64,000 bases of DNA from Neorhizobium alkalisoli (lineage in GTDB: Bacteria; Pseudomonadota; Alphaproteobacteria; Rhizobiales; Rhizobiaceae). Numbering within the stretch: position 1 is the first letter of the stretch; each line of letters begins with the position of its first letter. Below are positions 35,072-43,806 of this stretch, in pieces. The stretch is taken from contig NZ_VIWP01000014.1 of the NCBI RefSeq assembly GCF_007829835.1, forward strand, positions 62,001-126,000. The letters are read 5' to 3'. The notes beneath the pieces were generated by a model, which worked only from the letters and a program-made list of their open reading frames with translations, made no database searches and was not told the origin of the DNA. A program made the position numbers and the translations under genes.

Positions 35072-35596
35072 GTGACTGCCGTGAACAAGCTGAAGCTTGC
35101 AGAATTGATCGGTGTCTTCGTCAGGATGCGGCCACGCATGGAGCGGGTCGCACGCATGCGAACCGGATCGCATGCGCTTTCCGAGGATCTCATCCAGGAC
35201 GTCTGGCTGAGGCTTGAGAATTCACCGATGGGCGAGCGGATCGAAAATCCGGCCGGCTTCCTGACCCACGTTGCCAATACGACCATTGCGGGCCACATGC
35301 GCAAGGAACGGCGCCGCGCAGAGATCGATCTCGAAATCTCCGAATTGATATGGGAGACGAGCGACGAGATCTCGCCGGAACGCCTGATGATCGGCCGCGA
35401 AAATCTGAAGACCGTTCACGCCGCGCTCGATGACCTCTCGGAAAAGACGCGGCGCATCTTTCTGATGAACCGCATAGAGGGCATATCTCACCGGCGCATT
35501 GCCGAGATGCTCGGTGTCAGTGACGAGACGGTCTATTATCATATCCGTCGCGCGCTCGAGCGCTTGGCCACGTTGCGTGATGAGATCGCCGACTGA
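35072..35596 (+). CDS. ECF sigma factor, FecI-like (second cassette)
   Basis: 174 aa from the GTG at 35072; a GTG at 35081 is equally possible, and the open frame upstream has no ribosome-binding site. Region 2 (HALSEDLIQDVWLRLEN ... NPAGFLTHVANTTIAGHMRKERR) and region 4 (LDDLSEKTRRIFLMNRIEGISHRRIAEMLGVSDETVYYHIRRALE) are clear. The FecR-like gene follows 105 bases on. Divergent in sequence from the first sigma, so each is expected to read its own receptor promoter. Confidence 0.86.
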   Translation: MTAVNKLKLAELIGVFVRMRPRMERVARMRTGSHALSEDLIQDVWLRLENSPMGERIENPAGFLTHVANTTIAGHMRKERRRAEIDLEISELIWETSDEISPERLMIGRENLKTVHAALDDLSEKTRRIFLMNRIEGISHRRIAEMLGVSDETVYYHIRRALERLATLRDEIAD

Positions 35597-35701
35597 TTTT
35601 TTCCGAGAGTTTCCTTTGGCAAATGACGCTCTCGCGCGTCTATAATGTAGAACCACTCCAGACAGGGTGGATTGCCATTCGAACCGACACTGCCCTGACC
35701 C

Positions 35702-36700
35702 ATGGATGAGCCCGAGAAAACCGCAGACCTCGAGCGTCGCATCGCTCTCGATGCGCGTGACTGGATCGTGCGGCTGACATCCGGCAATGTCAGTGACGCA
35801 GCACTGCAACGTTTCAAGGCGTGGCGTGATCTCTCGCCACAGCACCGGCTCGCTTTCGAGCGGGAAAAGATCTTCTGGCAACAGCTTCAGAGCATCGATA
35901 GCGAAGCCGGCGGCTCATATCCTCTTGCCGGTTCACCCGTACCCGCTCCCCATGGCATGCGCCGCCGCGCCTTCATGGCCGGTGGCGGCGCCATCGCAGC
36001 CACGGCCATTGCCGCGGTTTCCCTGCCCCGATTGCGTGACTGGTGGTCCGCCGACTTCGAGACCGCGGTCGGTGAACAGGCCGAGATCGCCCTGCCGGAT
36101 GGCTCTGTCGCTACCCTCAACACGGACAGCGCAATCGCCGTGGACTTTACACCCCAGCTCCGCCTCGTCACCTTGCTGAAAGGGGAAGCCGGGTTCAGCG
36201 TTCGCCCCGGTTCGACCTCGCTTTTCCGGGTTTCCGCGCTCGGCGGCAACAGCGATGCACAGGTCACACGATTTTCGGTAAGATCTGTCGAGGATGTCGC
36301 GACGGTAACGGTGGAGCAGGGAGACGTTCGGGTCGCCGGCCAGGTCGCGCCGACGGCTCTCTACGACAGAGCGCCCGGCGAGGTTCGCCTCACCGCCAAT
36401 CAGCAGACAAGTTACAGGGCCGGCGAAAGACCGGAGACGGCTCTTGCTGTCGATACCGATCTCGTCATGGCCTGGCGAAGCGGCCGCCTCATTTTCGAGG
36501 GCCGCGCATTTTCATCGGCCATGGCCGAGGTCGGCCGCTACGTTCCGGAACACATCGTTCTCGGACCACTCGTCCGGCCGGATATCCCAGTCAGCGCAAT
36601 CTTCTCGACCCGTAATGCCTATGATGCCGTCCAGGCGCTGGCAAAGACCCAAGGGCTGACGGCACGACGGATTCCGGGCGTGCTGATCATCCTCACCTGA
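35702..36700 (+). CDS. FecR-family sigma regulator (second cassette)
   Basis: 332 aa. DUF4880 region at about 10-55 (RRIALDARDWIVRLTSG ... RFKAWRDLSPQHRLAFEREK), a transmembrane segment at about 88-108 after RRRAFMAG, and a periplasmic FecR domain (AEIALPDGSVATLNTDSAIAVDF). The twin arginine before the membrane helix is common in FecR proteins that use Tat. No strong ribosome-binding site before the ATG. It should couple the receptor at 36847 to the sigma factor at 35072. Confidence 0.86.
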   Translation: MDEPEKTADLERRIALDARDWIVRLTSGNVSDAALQRFKAWRDLSPQHRLAFEREKIFWQQLQSIDSEAGGSYPLAGSPVPAPHGMRRRAFMAGGGAIAATAIAAVSLPRLRDWWSADFETAVGEQAEIALPDGSVATLNTDSAIAVDFTPQLRLVTLLKGEAGFSVRPGSTSLFRVSALGGNSDAQVTRFSVRSVEDVATVTVEQGDVRVAGQVAPTALYDRAPGEVRLTANQQTSYRAGERPETALAVDTDLVMAWRSGRLIFEGRAFSSAMAEVGRYVPEHIVLGPLVRPDIPVSAIFSTRNAYDAVQALAKTQGLTARRIPGVLIILT

Positions 36701-36706
36701 CGCTCC

Positions 36707-36740
36707 GAATTTTCTGAAAAAATTCCCGTCACGTCTTTAG
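36707..36740 (+). promoter_or_regulatory. Candidate ECF promoter with dyad (GAATTTT / AAAATTC)
   Basis: Immediately after the fecR-like stop: GAATTTT-CTGAA-AAAATTC, then CCCGTCACGTCTTTAGG. Shares the CTGA-A-tract-CGTC pattern with 32133-32160 in the first cassette. Lies about 110 bases before the receptor start. Confidence 0.4.
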
Positions 36741-36806
36741 GCAAACCGTCCCTTCACGCGTCAAGTCGATGAAGGGGTCGGACAGCAATGCCGGATCCCC
36801 GATCTG

Positions 36807-36823
36807 AGGCCCGTGGGGGGCCT
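36807..36823 (+). terminator. Small hairpin in the receptor leader (possible attenuator)
   Basis: AGGCCC-GTGGG-GGGCCT followed by TTCTTCT, 24 bases before the receptor ATG and downstream of the candidate promoter. Short stem but GC-rich with a pyrimidine tail, so partial termination or translational control is possible. Confidence 0.35.
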
Positions 36824-36846
36824 TTCTTCTAGAGGGGTTGAGTTTC

Positions 36847-39318
36847 ATGATGGATGGGGCAAAGCGGCGCGTTCTGCGACGGGCAAGCGCAAGGCTGTTG
36901 AACACGATAGCGGTCGGCACCGTGCTTTGCCTGGGTGGTCTTCCCGCCCTGATGGCCTCAACCTCGGCCATGGCACAGGCCGCAGCCCACACATTCGAGA
37001 TCCCGAGCCAGCCGCTCAATCGCGCCCTGCGTCAGCTTGCCGACCAATCCGGCGTTCAGATCGCCTATCGGACGTCGATCGCTGCAGGCGCAACGGCGCC
37101 GACCGTTTCCGGCTCCATGTCCACCGAACAGGCCATCTCAAGACTGTTGAACGGCTCCGGCCTTCGCTACAGCTTTACCAATGCCAGTACCGTGACGATC
37201 CTTGATGCCGCCGCCGGTGACGCTGGTGGCACAGGCGCGACCACTCTTGCGCCGATCGTCCTCGAAGCGAACAGGGAAAACGCCTTTGGTCCGGTAGACG
37301 GTCTTGTCGCGACACGAAGCGGAACCGGCTCCAAGACGGATGCGCCGATTATCGAGATCCCGCAAACGATCAATGTCGTCACCGCAGAGCAGATCAAGGC
37401 CCAAAGCTCGCAGAGCATAAGCGAAGCCCTGCGTTATACACCCGGCGTCCGCTCCGAAGGTTATGGCGCAAGCTCTCCCTTTGACGCCTATACCCAAGTT
37501 CGCGGTTTCCGCTCGGACCTCTATCTCGACGGCTTGAAACTTCCCGGCGGCAATATCGACGGCACGGCGAGCGGCGTGGTCGATCCCTGGGCGCTGGAAC
37601 GTCTTGAAGTGCTGCAGGGGCCCTCGTCCGGACTTTACGGGCAGGCCGGACCGGGCGGCATTATCAACATGGTGACGAAGCGGCCGACCGAGGAACAGAT
37701 CCGTGAAGTCCAGGTCCAGGCGGGCAGCTACGGCCGCATACAGACCGCCTTCGATTTCGGCGGCCCGATCGACGACGATGGCCAGTTCCTCTACCGGATC
37801 ACCGGGCTTGGTCGCAGCTCCGGCACGCAGGTCGATTTCGCCAAGGATGACCGCGCCTACATCGCTCCCGCCTTCACCTGGAAACCCGACGAGGACACGT
37901 CGTTTACGATCCTCGGCATGTATCAGCGCGATCGCGGCGTATGGCCGTTCTTCAACTATATGCCGGCGGTCGGATCGCTTCATGATTTCAACGGCCGGAA
38001 AATCGCGACGGACACCTATCTCGGCGAACCGGATTTCGACAAACTGGACCGCGATCAGGCCTCGATCGGCTACGAGTTGCAGCACCGCTTCAACGACACT
38101 GTTGCCGTGAAGCAGAGCATGCGTTTCAACAGTTCGGATTCCTACACGCGCGGAGCAGTGACGGGGCGTTCCTACCTCAGTGGCACCGGTATGATCGACC
38201 GGATGGGCATCCGCGTCGACAACGATGTGAACACATTCACGGTCGACAATCAGGTCAAGCTAGATATAGACAGCGGCCCGCTGGATCACGATGCGGTCGT
38301 CGGCGTCGATTACCGCCACGAGACCTCCGACTATCTCTTCACCGGTGGCTCGGCGCCTTCGCTCGATGTCTTCGATCCGGTCTACAATTCCGGCCCGATC
38401 ACCACCAATGACTTCTCGCTGACAGATTACGAAGGCAGGCTCGATCAGGTCGGCATCTATGCTCAGGACCAGATCAAGTTCGGCCAGTGGATCGCCACCT
38501 TTGGCGGGCGGTATGACCGGGCCTGGAACGACCTCGACAATGCGGCGACAAGTTTCGGCGCGGCAAGTCGGACGGAACAGCACGACCATGCTTTTACCGG
38601 ACGTGTCGGCCTCAGCTATCTTTTCGACAATGGCATTGCGCCCTATGCAAGCTATGCGACCTCGTTCCAGCCGGAGACCGGCGTGGATGCGGTCACGGGC
38701 GGTGCCTTCAAGCCAAGCAAGGGCAAGCAGTATGAGATAGGCGTAAAATACCAGCCGCCGGGCAGCAATACGCTCATCACGCTTTCGGCCTTCGACCTGA
38801 CCCAGACGAACCGCATCACCACCGATGCGGCCTTCCTGCAGCGGCAGATCGGCGAAGCCCGCGTAAAGGGCATCCAGATCGAGGCCAAGTCCGAAATCAC
38901 CTCCAACTTCGACCTTATCGCCACTTATTCCTATCTTGATCACGAGATCACCAAGAGCGCCAACCCGGACGAGGTCGGTCGCGAACTCTTCTCGACACCC
39001 AATCATCAGGCATCGCTCTGGGGCGATTACAGCTTTGACGGCGGCGTGCTGGAAGGCCTGACGCTCGGTGCCGGCGCACGTTATGTCGGCTCCTCCACCG
39101 ACAGCACGAACACGCTCCACATACCCGGCGTCGCGCTGTTCGATGCGAGGGTCAAGTTCGACCTCGAACACCTTTCGAGCGAGCTTGCCGGCGCCACCTT
39201 CGCGCTCAATGCCACGAACCTGTTCGACAAGGAATATGTCAGCCAGTGCGATGGCGACACCATGTGCACCTACGGCCAGCGGCGCATGGTTCTCGCCACG
39301 CTGAACTACAAATGGTGA
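36847..39318 (+). CDS. TonB-dependent receptor with STN signalling domain (second cassette)
   Basis: 823 aa. ATG at 36847 has GAGGGG nine bases upstream; an in-frame TTG three codons earlier is less likely. Signal about 1-42 (SAMAQ/AAA), STN domain 45-120 (FEIPSQPLNRALRQLADQSG ... AISRLLNGSGLRYSF), TonB-box-like LAPIVLEANR, plug (LEVLQGPSSGLYGQAGPGGIINM) and barrel ending ATLNYKW. Resembles FpvA/FhuA-type siderophore receptors. It is followed on the same strand by a PepSY protein, three small proteins and a metal ABC importer, so its ligand may be a metal-metallophore complex rather than only ferric siderophore. Confidence 0.91.
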   Translation: MMDGAKRRVLRRASARLLNTIAVGTVLCLGGLPALMASTSAMAQAAAHTFEIPSQPLNRALRQLADQSGVQIAYRTSIAAGATAPTVSGSMSTEQAISRLLNGSGLRYSFTNASTVTILDAAAGDAGGTGATTLAPIVLEANRENAFGPVDGLVATRSGTGSKTDAPIIEIPQTINVVTAEQIKAQSSQSISEALRYTPGVRSEGYGASSPFDAYTQVRGFRSDLYLDGLKLPGGNIDGTASGVVDPWALERLEVLQGPSSGLYGQAGPGGIINMVTKRPTEEQIREVQVQAGSYGRIQTAFDFGGPIDDDGQFLYRITGLGRSSGTQVDFAKDDRAYIAPAFTWKPDEDTSFTILGMYQRDRGVWPFFNYMPAVGSLHDFNGRKIATDTYLGEPDFDKLDRDQASIGYELQHRFNDTVAVKQSMRFNSSDSYTRGAVTGRSYLSGTGMIDRMGIRVDNDVNTFTVDNQVKLDIDSGPLDHDAVVGVDYRHETSDYLFTGGSAPSLDVFDPVYNSGPITTNDFSLTDYEGRLDQVGIYAQDQIKFGQWIATFGGRYDRAWNDLDNAATSFGAASRTEQHDHAFTGRVGLSYLFDNGIAPYASYATSFQPETGVDAVTGGAFKPSKGKQYEIGVKYQPPGSNTLITLSAFDLTQTNRITTDAAFLQRQIGEARVKGIQIEAKSEITSNFDLIATYSYLDHEITKSANPDEVGRELFSTPNHQASLWGDYSFDGGVLEGLTLGAGARYVGSSTDSTNTLHIPGVALFDARVKFDLEHLSSELAGATFALNATNLFDKEYVSQCDGDTMCTYGQRRMVLATLNYKW

Positions 39319-39357
39319 GAGCCGGCTTTCCTTGAGACGAGGCCGCCGATCGCCAAT

Positions 39358-39390
39358 GGCACCCGGTGCCGCATTGCGGTGCCGGGTGCC
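39358..39390 (+). repeat. Long intercistronic inverted repeat / RNA hairpin
   Basis: Fifteen-base arms (GGCACCCGGTGCCGC and GCGGTGCCGGGTGCC) pair completely in RNA with two G-U pairs and an ATT loop. Located between the receptor and PepSY genes. No T-run follows, so an mRNA-processing or stability element that sets different levels for receptor and inner-membrane genes is more likely than a terminator. Confidence 0.65.
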
Positions 39391-39461
39391 GATATCATGA
39401 AGACGCTCGAAGAGGATCGCGGTCTCAGCTCACCGCCTGTGATCCGAATACTGGAATGAGG

Positions 39462-40664
39462 ATGGACGCCATCAGCGCCAGACCCGTGAAGAAGAAAAAG
39501 ACGACGGCGCGGCTGTGGCTGATCATCCACAGCTGGCTGGCGCTGCCGCTCTGGGCGCTTGTCTTTTTCATCTGTCTGACCGGAACGATCGCCACCGTCA
39601 GCCAGGAAATCCTCTGGGTGCTGAAACCGGAAATCCGCGCGAACCGCCCTTCGGCAGAAGCGCCGCCTCTGGGTTACGACGCGGTCCTGTCTGCGGTTGA
39701 AAAGGCGGATCCCGGCGTGAAGGTGGATTTCATCTCACGGCCGGTGAAGACGATCTACGCGCTGGAAGTCTTCGTCACGGCACGCGATGGCCAGAGCAGC
39801 ACGCTTTACGTCAATCCCTATACAGGTGCCATCCAGGGCACCGGCCAGACCTATGATTTCCGTTTTTTCATGCGCGCTTTGCACGGCTGGCTGCTGGTGC
39901 CGTTCAACGGCCTGACCAGCTGGGGATGGTTTCTCGTCTCGTCGCTCTCCATCCCCATGCTTGGCTCTCTGGTAACCGGCATCCTCGTCTACAAGAAGTT
40001 CTGGCGGGCCTATCTTCATCCACGCTTACGGTTGCGCAGCGGCGCGCGCATCTTCTGGGGTGATTTCCATCGGCTTGCCGGCATCTGGTCCCTGCCCTTC
40101 ATCGCCATCATGGCGACGACGGCCGGCTGGTTTCTGATCCAGCATATCCTGACCTATAACAATATTACCGTTTCGACCGTCGGCATACCGCAGACCATCG
40201 CCCGCGAAGACGTGCCATCGGGTACCGGCACGACGGTTCCATGGATCTCGCTCGACAAGGCGGCCAGCCTTGTGCACCAGGAATTCCCCGACCTCGATCC
40301 CGCCTATGTGCAGATGCCGGTCAATGCCTATAACCACATCGTGGTCGGCGGCCGCGGCAATTACCCGCTGATCTTCGAGACGGCCAACGTCAATCCCTAT
40401 AATGGCAAGGTCGAGTCGACGCGGCGCGTTTCCGATCGCTCCGTCGTCGAACTGGTGACGGAAAGCATGCGGCCTCTGCACACCGGCGACTTTGCCGGCA
40501 TATGGCTGAAACTGCTCTATTTCCTGTTCGGTTTGCTGCTCAGCGCGCTGGTCTTTTCCGGCATGATGGTCTGGACCAAGCGCACCGCGCAGGCCACCAA
40601 ATCGCTGATCCGCGATATCCGTGAAGTCCGCACCTCAACCGCCGCCCTGGAGGATGGGCAATGA
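39462..40664 (+). CDS. PepSY-associated TM protein (iron-uptake-linked membrane protein)
   Basis: 400 aa from the ATG at 39462; the ATG at 39456 is also possible. Four transmembrane segments in the PepSY_TM arrangement: LWLIIHSWLALPLWALVFFI at the N-terminus, a loop, WGWFLVSSLSIPMLGSLVTG, FHRLAGIWSLPFIAIMATTA and a C-terminal LLYFLFGLLLSALVFSGMMV. HSW and FHRLAG histidines could bind haem. Relatives often sit beside TonB receptors and some act as ferric-siderophore reductases. Overlaps the next gene by 4 bases. Confidence 0.85.
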   Translation: MDAISARPVKKKKTTARLWLIIHSWLALPLWALVFFICLTGTIATVSQEILWVLKPEIRANRPSAEAPPLGYDAVLSAVEKADPGVKVDFISRPVKTIYALEVFVTARDGQSSTLYVNPYTGAIQGTGQTYDFRFFMRALHGWLLVPFNGLTSWGWFLVSSLSIPMLGSLVTGILVYKKFWRAYLHPRLRLRSGARIFWGDFHRLAGIWSLPFIAIMATTAGWFLIQHILTYNNITVSTVGIPQTIAREDVPSGTGTTVPWISLDKAASLVHQEFPDLDPAYVQMPVNAYNHIVVGGRGNYPLIFETANVNPYNGKVESTRRVSDRSVVELVTESMRPLHTGDFAGIWLKLLYFLFGLLLSALVFSGMMVWTKRTAQATKSLIRDIREVRTSTAALEDGQ

Positions 40665-41206
40665 CGGAGGCGCGCATCAAGCCCAATCCACATGCCGGCC
40701 TGCCGGGCGGCAAGCGCCGCTGGCCCTTCCACCTTTCCATTTTGCTGCTGCTGATGCCGGCATTGCTGGTGCCGAACTATTTTCGACAGGTGGCACTGTT
40801 TTCCGGCACGGGCGGCCTGGGCGAAAGGAAGCTCGGCGAGATCACGATCGGGCCCTGGAAAGCGCAGCTTGCGGAATTCAGCGTGGAGGAGCCGCTCGAT
40901 CAGGGCCTTGCCGGACATATCAAGAGCTTTGCGCTGGGCCTTGAGCCCGAGAGCGCTACCCATGTCAAGGCGAGCTATATGCGCGTTGGCAAGCCGCGCA
41001 CGCTGAGGGCCGCGGGGGCGATTTTTTATGGTCCGCCCTATCGCCAGCTTGTCGATCTCCCCATTCCGCAGCGGACCGAGCCCGGCGAGCGCTTGTGGCT
41101 GACCATGGAGGGTTGGGACGGTTCCGTGCATCAGGCATCGATTGCCCTCTCCGAGGCATCGCCGGTGACGGAAGCATGGCTTGCAAAACAGAAAGGCACG
41201 CGATGA
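40661..41206 (+). CDS. Membrane-anchored protein of unknown function
   Basis: 181 aa. One N-terminal hydrophobic segment (FHLSILLLLMPALLVPNYF, about 24-42) and then a soluble, probably periplasmic part with ERKLGEITIGPWKAQLAEF and a YMRVGKPRTLRAAGAIFYG block. No catalytic motif or Cys pair. I do not recognise the family. Coupled by 4-base overlaps to the PepSY gene before it and the small secreted protein after it, so it very likely works with them in metal uptake. Confidence 0.7.
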   Translation: MTEARIKPNPHAGLPGGKRRWPFHLSILLLLMPALLVPNYFRQVALFSGTGGLGERKLGEITIGPWKAQLAEFSVEEPLDQGLAGHIKSFALGLEPESATHVKASYMRVGKPRTLRAAGAIFYGPPYRQLVDLPIPQRTEPGERLWLTMEGWDGSVHQASIALSEASPVTEAWLAKQKGTR

Positions 41207-41532
41207 AGGCGAAGCTCAAAACCGCGCTCATGGCAGTTCTGGCGACACTGGCGATGACGGCCCCGGCGCTGGCGCATTATCCGTTCTGCACCTGTGCGCT
41301 TCGGGATGGCAGCATCACCTGTACTGGCGGGTTTTCCGACGGTACCGGCGCCGAGGGCGTCAAGCTCGATGTCATTTCCTATGACGAAGAGGTCTTGATC
41401 CCGGGCAAGTTCGGTGCGGATTCGAAGGTCAGCTTCAAAAGACCGGACGGGGAATTCTATATCCTTTTCGACGCCGGCCCCGGCCATGTCGTGGAGATAG
41501 ACTGGCACGATATCGACGGGGTGGAGAAATGA
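41203..41532 (+). CDS. Small secreted Cys/His protein of unknown function
   Basis: 109 aa. Signal peptide about 1-24 (TAPALA/HYP). The mature protein begins HYPFCTCALRDGSITCTGG, giving a His and three cysteines right after cleavage, then FSDGTGAEGVKLDVISYDEE and an acidic C-terminus DIDWHDIDG-like. A metal-binding or redox role in the periplasm is suggested by the residues and by neighbours, but the family is not recognised. Both ends overlap neighbouring genes by 4 bases. Confidence 0.72.
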   Translation: MKAKLKTALMAVLATLAMTAPALAHYPFCTCALRDGSITCTGGFSDGTGAEGVKLDVISYDEEVLIPGKFGADSKVSFKRPDGEFYILFDAGPGHVVEIDWHDIDGVEK

Positions 41533-42125
41533 GGGAGGCCCCGCAAACCCGCCTGGTGCGGCCGGCCGGTGCCGGAGCCGAGACGGTTCTCGTTCTCATC
41601 CTCTGCGGCGCCATTCTCATCACCTCCACCGTGATCGTTGCCCTTCGTACCGCACCTGCCGTGCAGACGGCGCTCGCGAACTGGCAGATCGACGCGCGCA
41701 TGGACCTGACCGCCGCCGAACAGGGCATCAATGCCGATCTCAGGATTGCCGCCGACGATATTGCCGTTGCCTTGCAGGGCGGGGAAGTACCGACAGCGGA
41801 AGCTCTGGCCGCAGAAGCACTGGCGCCCTTCCTCAAGGATGCGACGACCGGCGCGCGCGGCGGCCATGCCTGGGTGACGATAGAGGGCAGCGACGGCTTC
41901 ACCGGCTGGCTTGGCCGATCCGCCTCGCCCGAGCTTGCCGGGTCCATGCTGCTGCGGATCGCGGCGGATGGCGAGACTACACGGAAGGCTGGGATCTCCG
42001 TCTGGCTGAAACGCTCGACAACCGCCACCGTCGCCCGTCTTACCGATGAGGCACTCATCTCCTCCGGTTGGAAGGAGATCACCATCCGATACGATGCCTC
42101 CGTCACGCGGGATCTCCGTCCATGA
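41529..42125 (+). CDS. Membrane-anchored protein of unknown function
   Basis: 198 aa. One transmembrane segment near residues 18-41 (TVLVLILCGAILITSTVIVAL), the rest probably periplasmic with an Ala-rich helical part (ALQGGEVPTAEALAAEALAPFL) and a C-terminal domain. No catalytic motif. Possibly one of the small accessory proteins found beside metal ABC operons with PepSY proteins, but I cannot name it with confidence. Its stop overlaps the start of the binding-protein gene. Confidence 0.7.
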   Translation: MREAPQTRLVRPAGAGAETVLVLILCGAILITSTVIVALRTAPAVQTALANWQIDARMDLTAAEQGINADLRIAADDIAVALQGGEVPTAEALAAEALAPFLKDATTGARGGHAWVTIEGSDGFTGWLGRSASPELAGSMLLRIAADGETTRKAGISVWLKRSTTATVARLTDEALISSGWKEITIRYDASVTRDLRP

Positions 42126-43081
42126 GATACAGTCTTTCGCGACGGTCCTTTGTCGCCGTCTCCGCCGTTCTTCCCCTCTTTTCACGACTTGTCGTTGCCG
42201 CCGAAAGGAGGCTGCAGATCGGCGTGACACTGCATCCCTACTATTCCTTCGTCTCCAATATCGTCGGGGACGCGGCGGACGTCGTCCCGCTCATCCCGGC
42301 CGGGTTCAATCCGCATGCCTATGAACCGCGTGCCGAGGACATCCGCCGTCTCGGCACGCTGGATGTGGTTGTCCTGAACGGCATCGGCCATGACGATTTC
42401 GCCGAGCGGATGATCGCGGCCTCCGACAGGCCTTTAATGCCGACGATCGAGGCGAACAGGGATGTCCCCTTGCTTGCCGCGGTCGGAGGCGCATCGAGCC
42501 GCATGGGCAACAGCCGCATGGTGGCGGGCCAGGTGGTGAATTCGCACACCTTCCTTTCGATCACCGGCGCAATCCAGCAGATCCAGACTATTGCGCACGA
42601 ACTCGCCGGGCTCGATCCAGACAATGCGGCGACCTATACGAAAAACGCCCGCGCCTACGCGCAACGGCTTCGCAAGATCAAGGCCGCCGCCTTGTCCGAG
42701 CTGAAGACCATGCCCGGCAACAGCTTTCGGGTGGCGACGATCCATGGTGCCTACGACTATCTCCTGCGGGAATTCGGACTGGACGTCACGGCGGTAGTGG
42801 AGCCGGCGCATGGTATCGAACCCAGCCCGTCGCAGCTCGCCAAGACGATCGACGCGATCAAGGCGCTCGATGTCAAAGTCATCTTTTCCGAGCTGGATTT
42901 CCCGGCGCCCTATGTCGAGACGATCGAGCGCGAGACCGGCATCCGGCTCTATCCGCTTTCTCACATCATCTATGGCGAATACACGCCGGAGAAATTCGAA
43001 GTGGAGATCGCCCGGAATTTCGCAACCGTCGTCAGGGCGATCCGGGAGCAGAGCGGCCAACAGGACGGAGTGGTCCGATGA
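42122..43081 (+). CDS. Metal ABC transporter binding protein (ZnuA/TroA-like, cluster A-I)
   Basis: 319 aa. Tat-type signal MRYSLSRRSFVAVSAVLPLF. Probable metal ligands are His65 (NPHAYEP), His142 (NSHTFLS), His208 (TIHGAYDYL) and an acidic residue around 257-259 (SELDFP), the arrangement of zinc/manganese/iron binding proteins. No long His-rich loop as in many ZnuA proteins. First of four ABC genes, all overlapping by 4 bases. Zn, Mn, Fe or a metallophore complex cannot be separated from sequence. Confidence 0.86.
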   Translation: MRYSLSRRSFVAVSAVLPLFSRLVVAAERRLQIGVTLHPYYSFVSNIVGDAADVVPLIPAGFNPHAYEPRAEDIRRLGTLDVVVLNGIGHDDFAERMIAASDRPLMPTIEANRDVPLLAAVGGASSRMGNSRMVAGQVVNSHTFLSITGAIQQIQTIAHELAGLDPDNAATYTKNARAYAQRLRKIKAAALSELKTMPGNSFRVATIHGAYDYLLREFGLDVTAVVEPAHGIEPSPSQLAKTIDAIKALDVKVIFSELDFPAPYVETIERETGIRLYPLSHIIYGEYTPEKFEVEIARNFATVVRAIREQSGQQDGVVR

Positions 43082-43806
43082 CCGAAATGGCGCCGCGCGG
43101 CCCCGCTATCCTTTTCGAAGACGTATCCCTGACGCTTGGACGAACGACCATTCTGTCCGACGTCAGCCTGCGGGTGCAGGCCGGTCGCATCCATGGGCTG
43201 ATCGGCCCGAACGGCGGCGGAAAATCGTCGCTTATCCGCTGCCTGCTCGGCCGGGCACCGCATGGCGGCAGGATCGGGATTGAGTGGCCGGCAAAGGCGG
43301 GCATCGTCGGATATGTGCCGCAGGCGCTCGATTTCGATCGTGGCCTGCCGATGACGGTGATGGACTTCATGGCGGCGATCGTCACAAGCCGACCGGCCTT
43401 CCTGTCTCCGAAGGCATCGACGAAGCAGGTCATTCTCGGCGCCCTGGCGCAAGTAGGCATGCAGGACCGGGCCTATCGGCGCATGGGCGCGCTTTCAGGT
43501 GGCGAGCGCCAGCGCGTGATGCTGGCGCAGGCGCTGATGCCCGCGCCCGACCTGGTCGTGCTCGACGAACCGATGGCTGCGCTCGACCGCGAAGGAGCCG
43601 CCGTTTTCGAACAGGTCATTCTGGATCTGCGGCGAAAGGGGGTGACCATCTTTTGGGTGGAACACGATCTCGATGCCGTGCGCCGCCTCGCAGACGAGGT
43701 TACGGGCCTCAGCCGTACCGTGCTTTTCGGCGGTTCCCCTGACCATGTTCTCACTTCGGAGCAGGTCCTGAACCTATTTTCGCATCGTGCGGGCGCGCTG
43801 TCATGA
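43078..43806 (+). CDS. Metal ABC transporter ATPase (ZnuC/MntB-like)
   Basis: 242 aa. Walker A GPNGGGKSS, signature LSGGERQR, Walker B LVVLDEPMAALD, H-loop WVEHDLDAV. Typical of the zinc/manganese ABC family. Energises the permease encoded next; ATGA overlaps on both sides show a tightly coupled operon. Serine in the last Walker A position (GKSS) is common in this family. Confidence 0.9.
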   Translation: MTEMAPRGPAILFEDVSLTLGRTTILSDVSLRVQAGRIHGLIGPNGGGKSSLIRCLLGRAPHGGRIGIEWPAKAGIVGYVPQALDFDRGLPMTVMDFMAAIVTSRPAFLSPKASTKQVILGALAQVGMQDRAYRRMGALSGGERQRVMLAQALMPAPDLVVLDEPMAALDREGAAVFEQVILDLRRKGVTIFWVEHDLDAVRRLADEVTGLSRTVLFGGSPDHVLTSEQVLNLFSHRAGALS

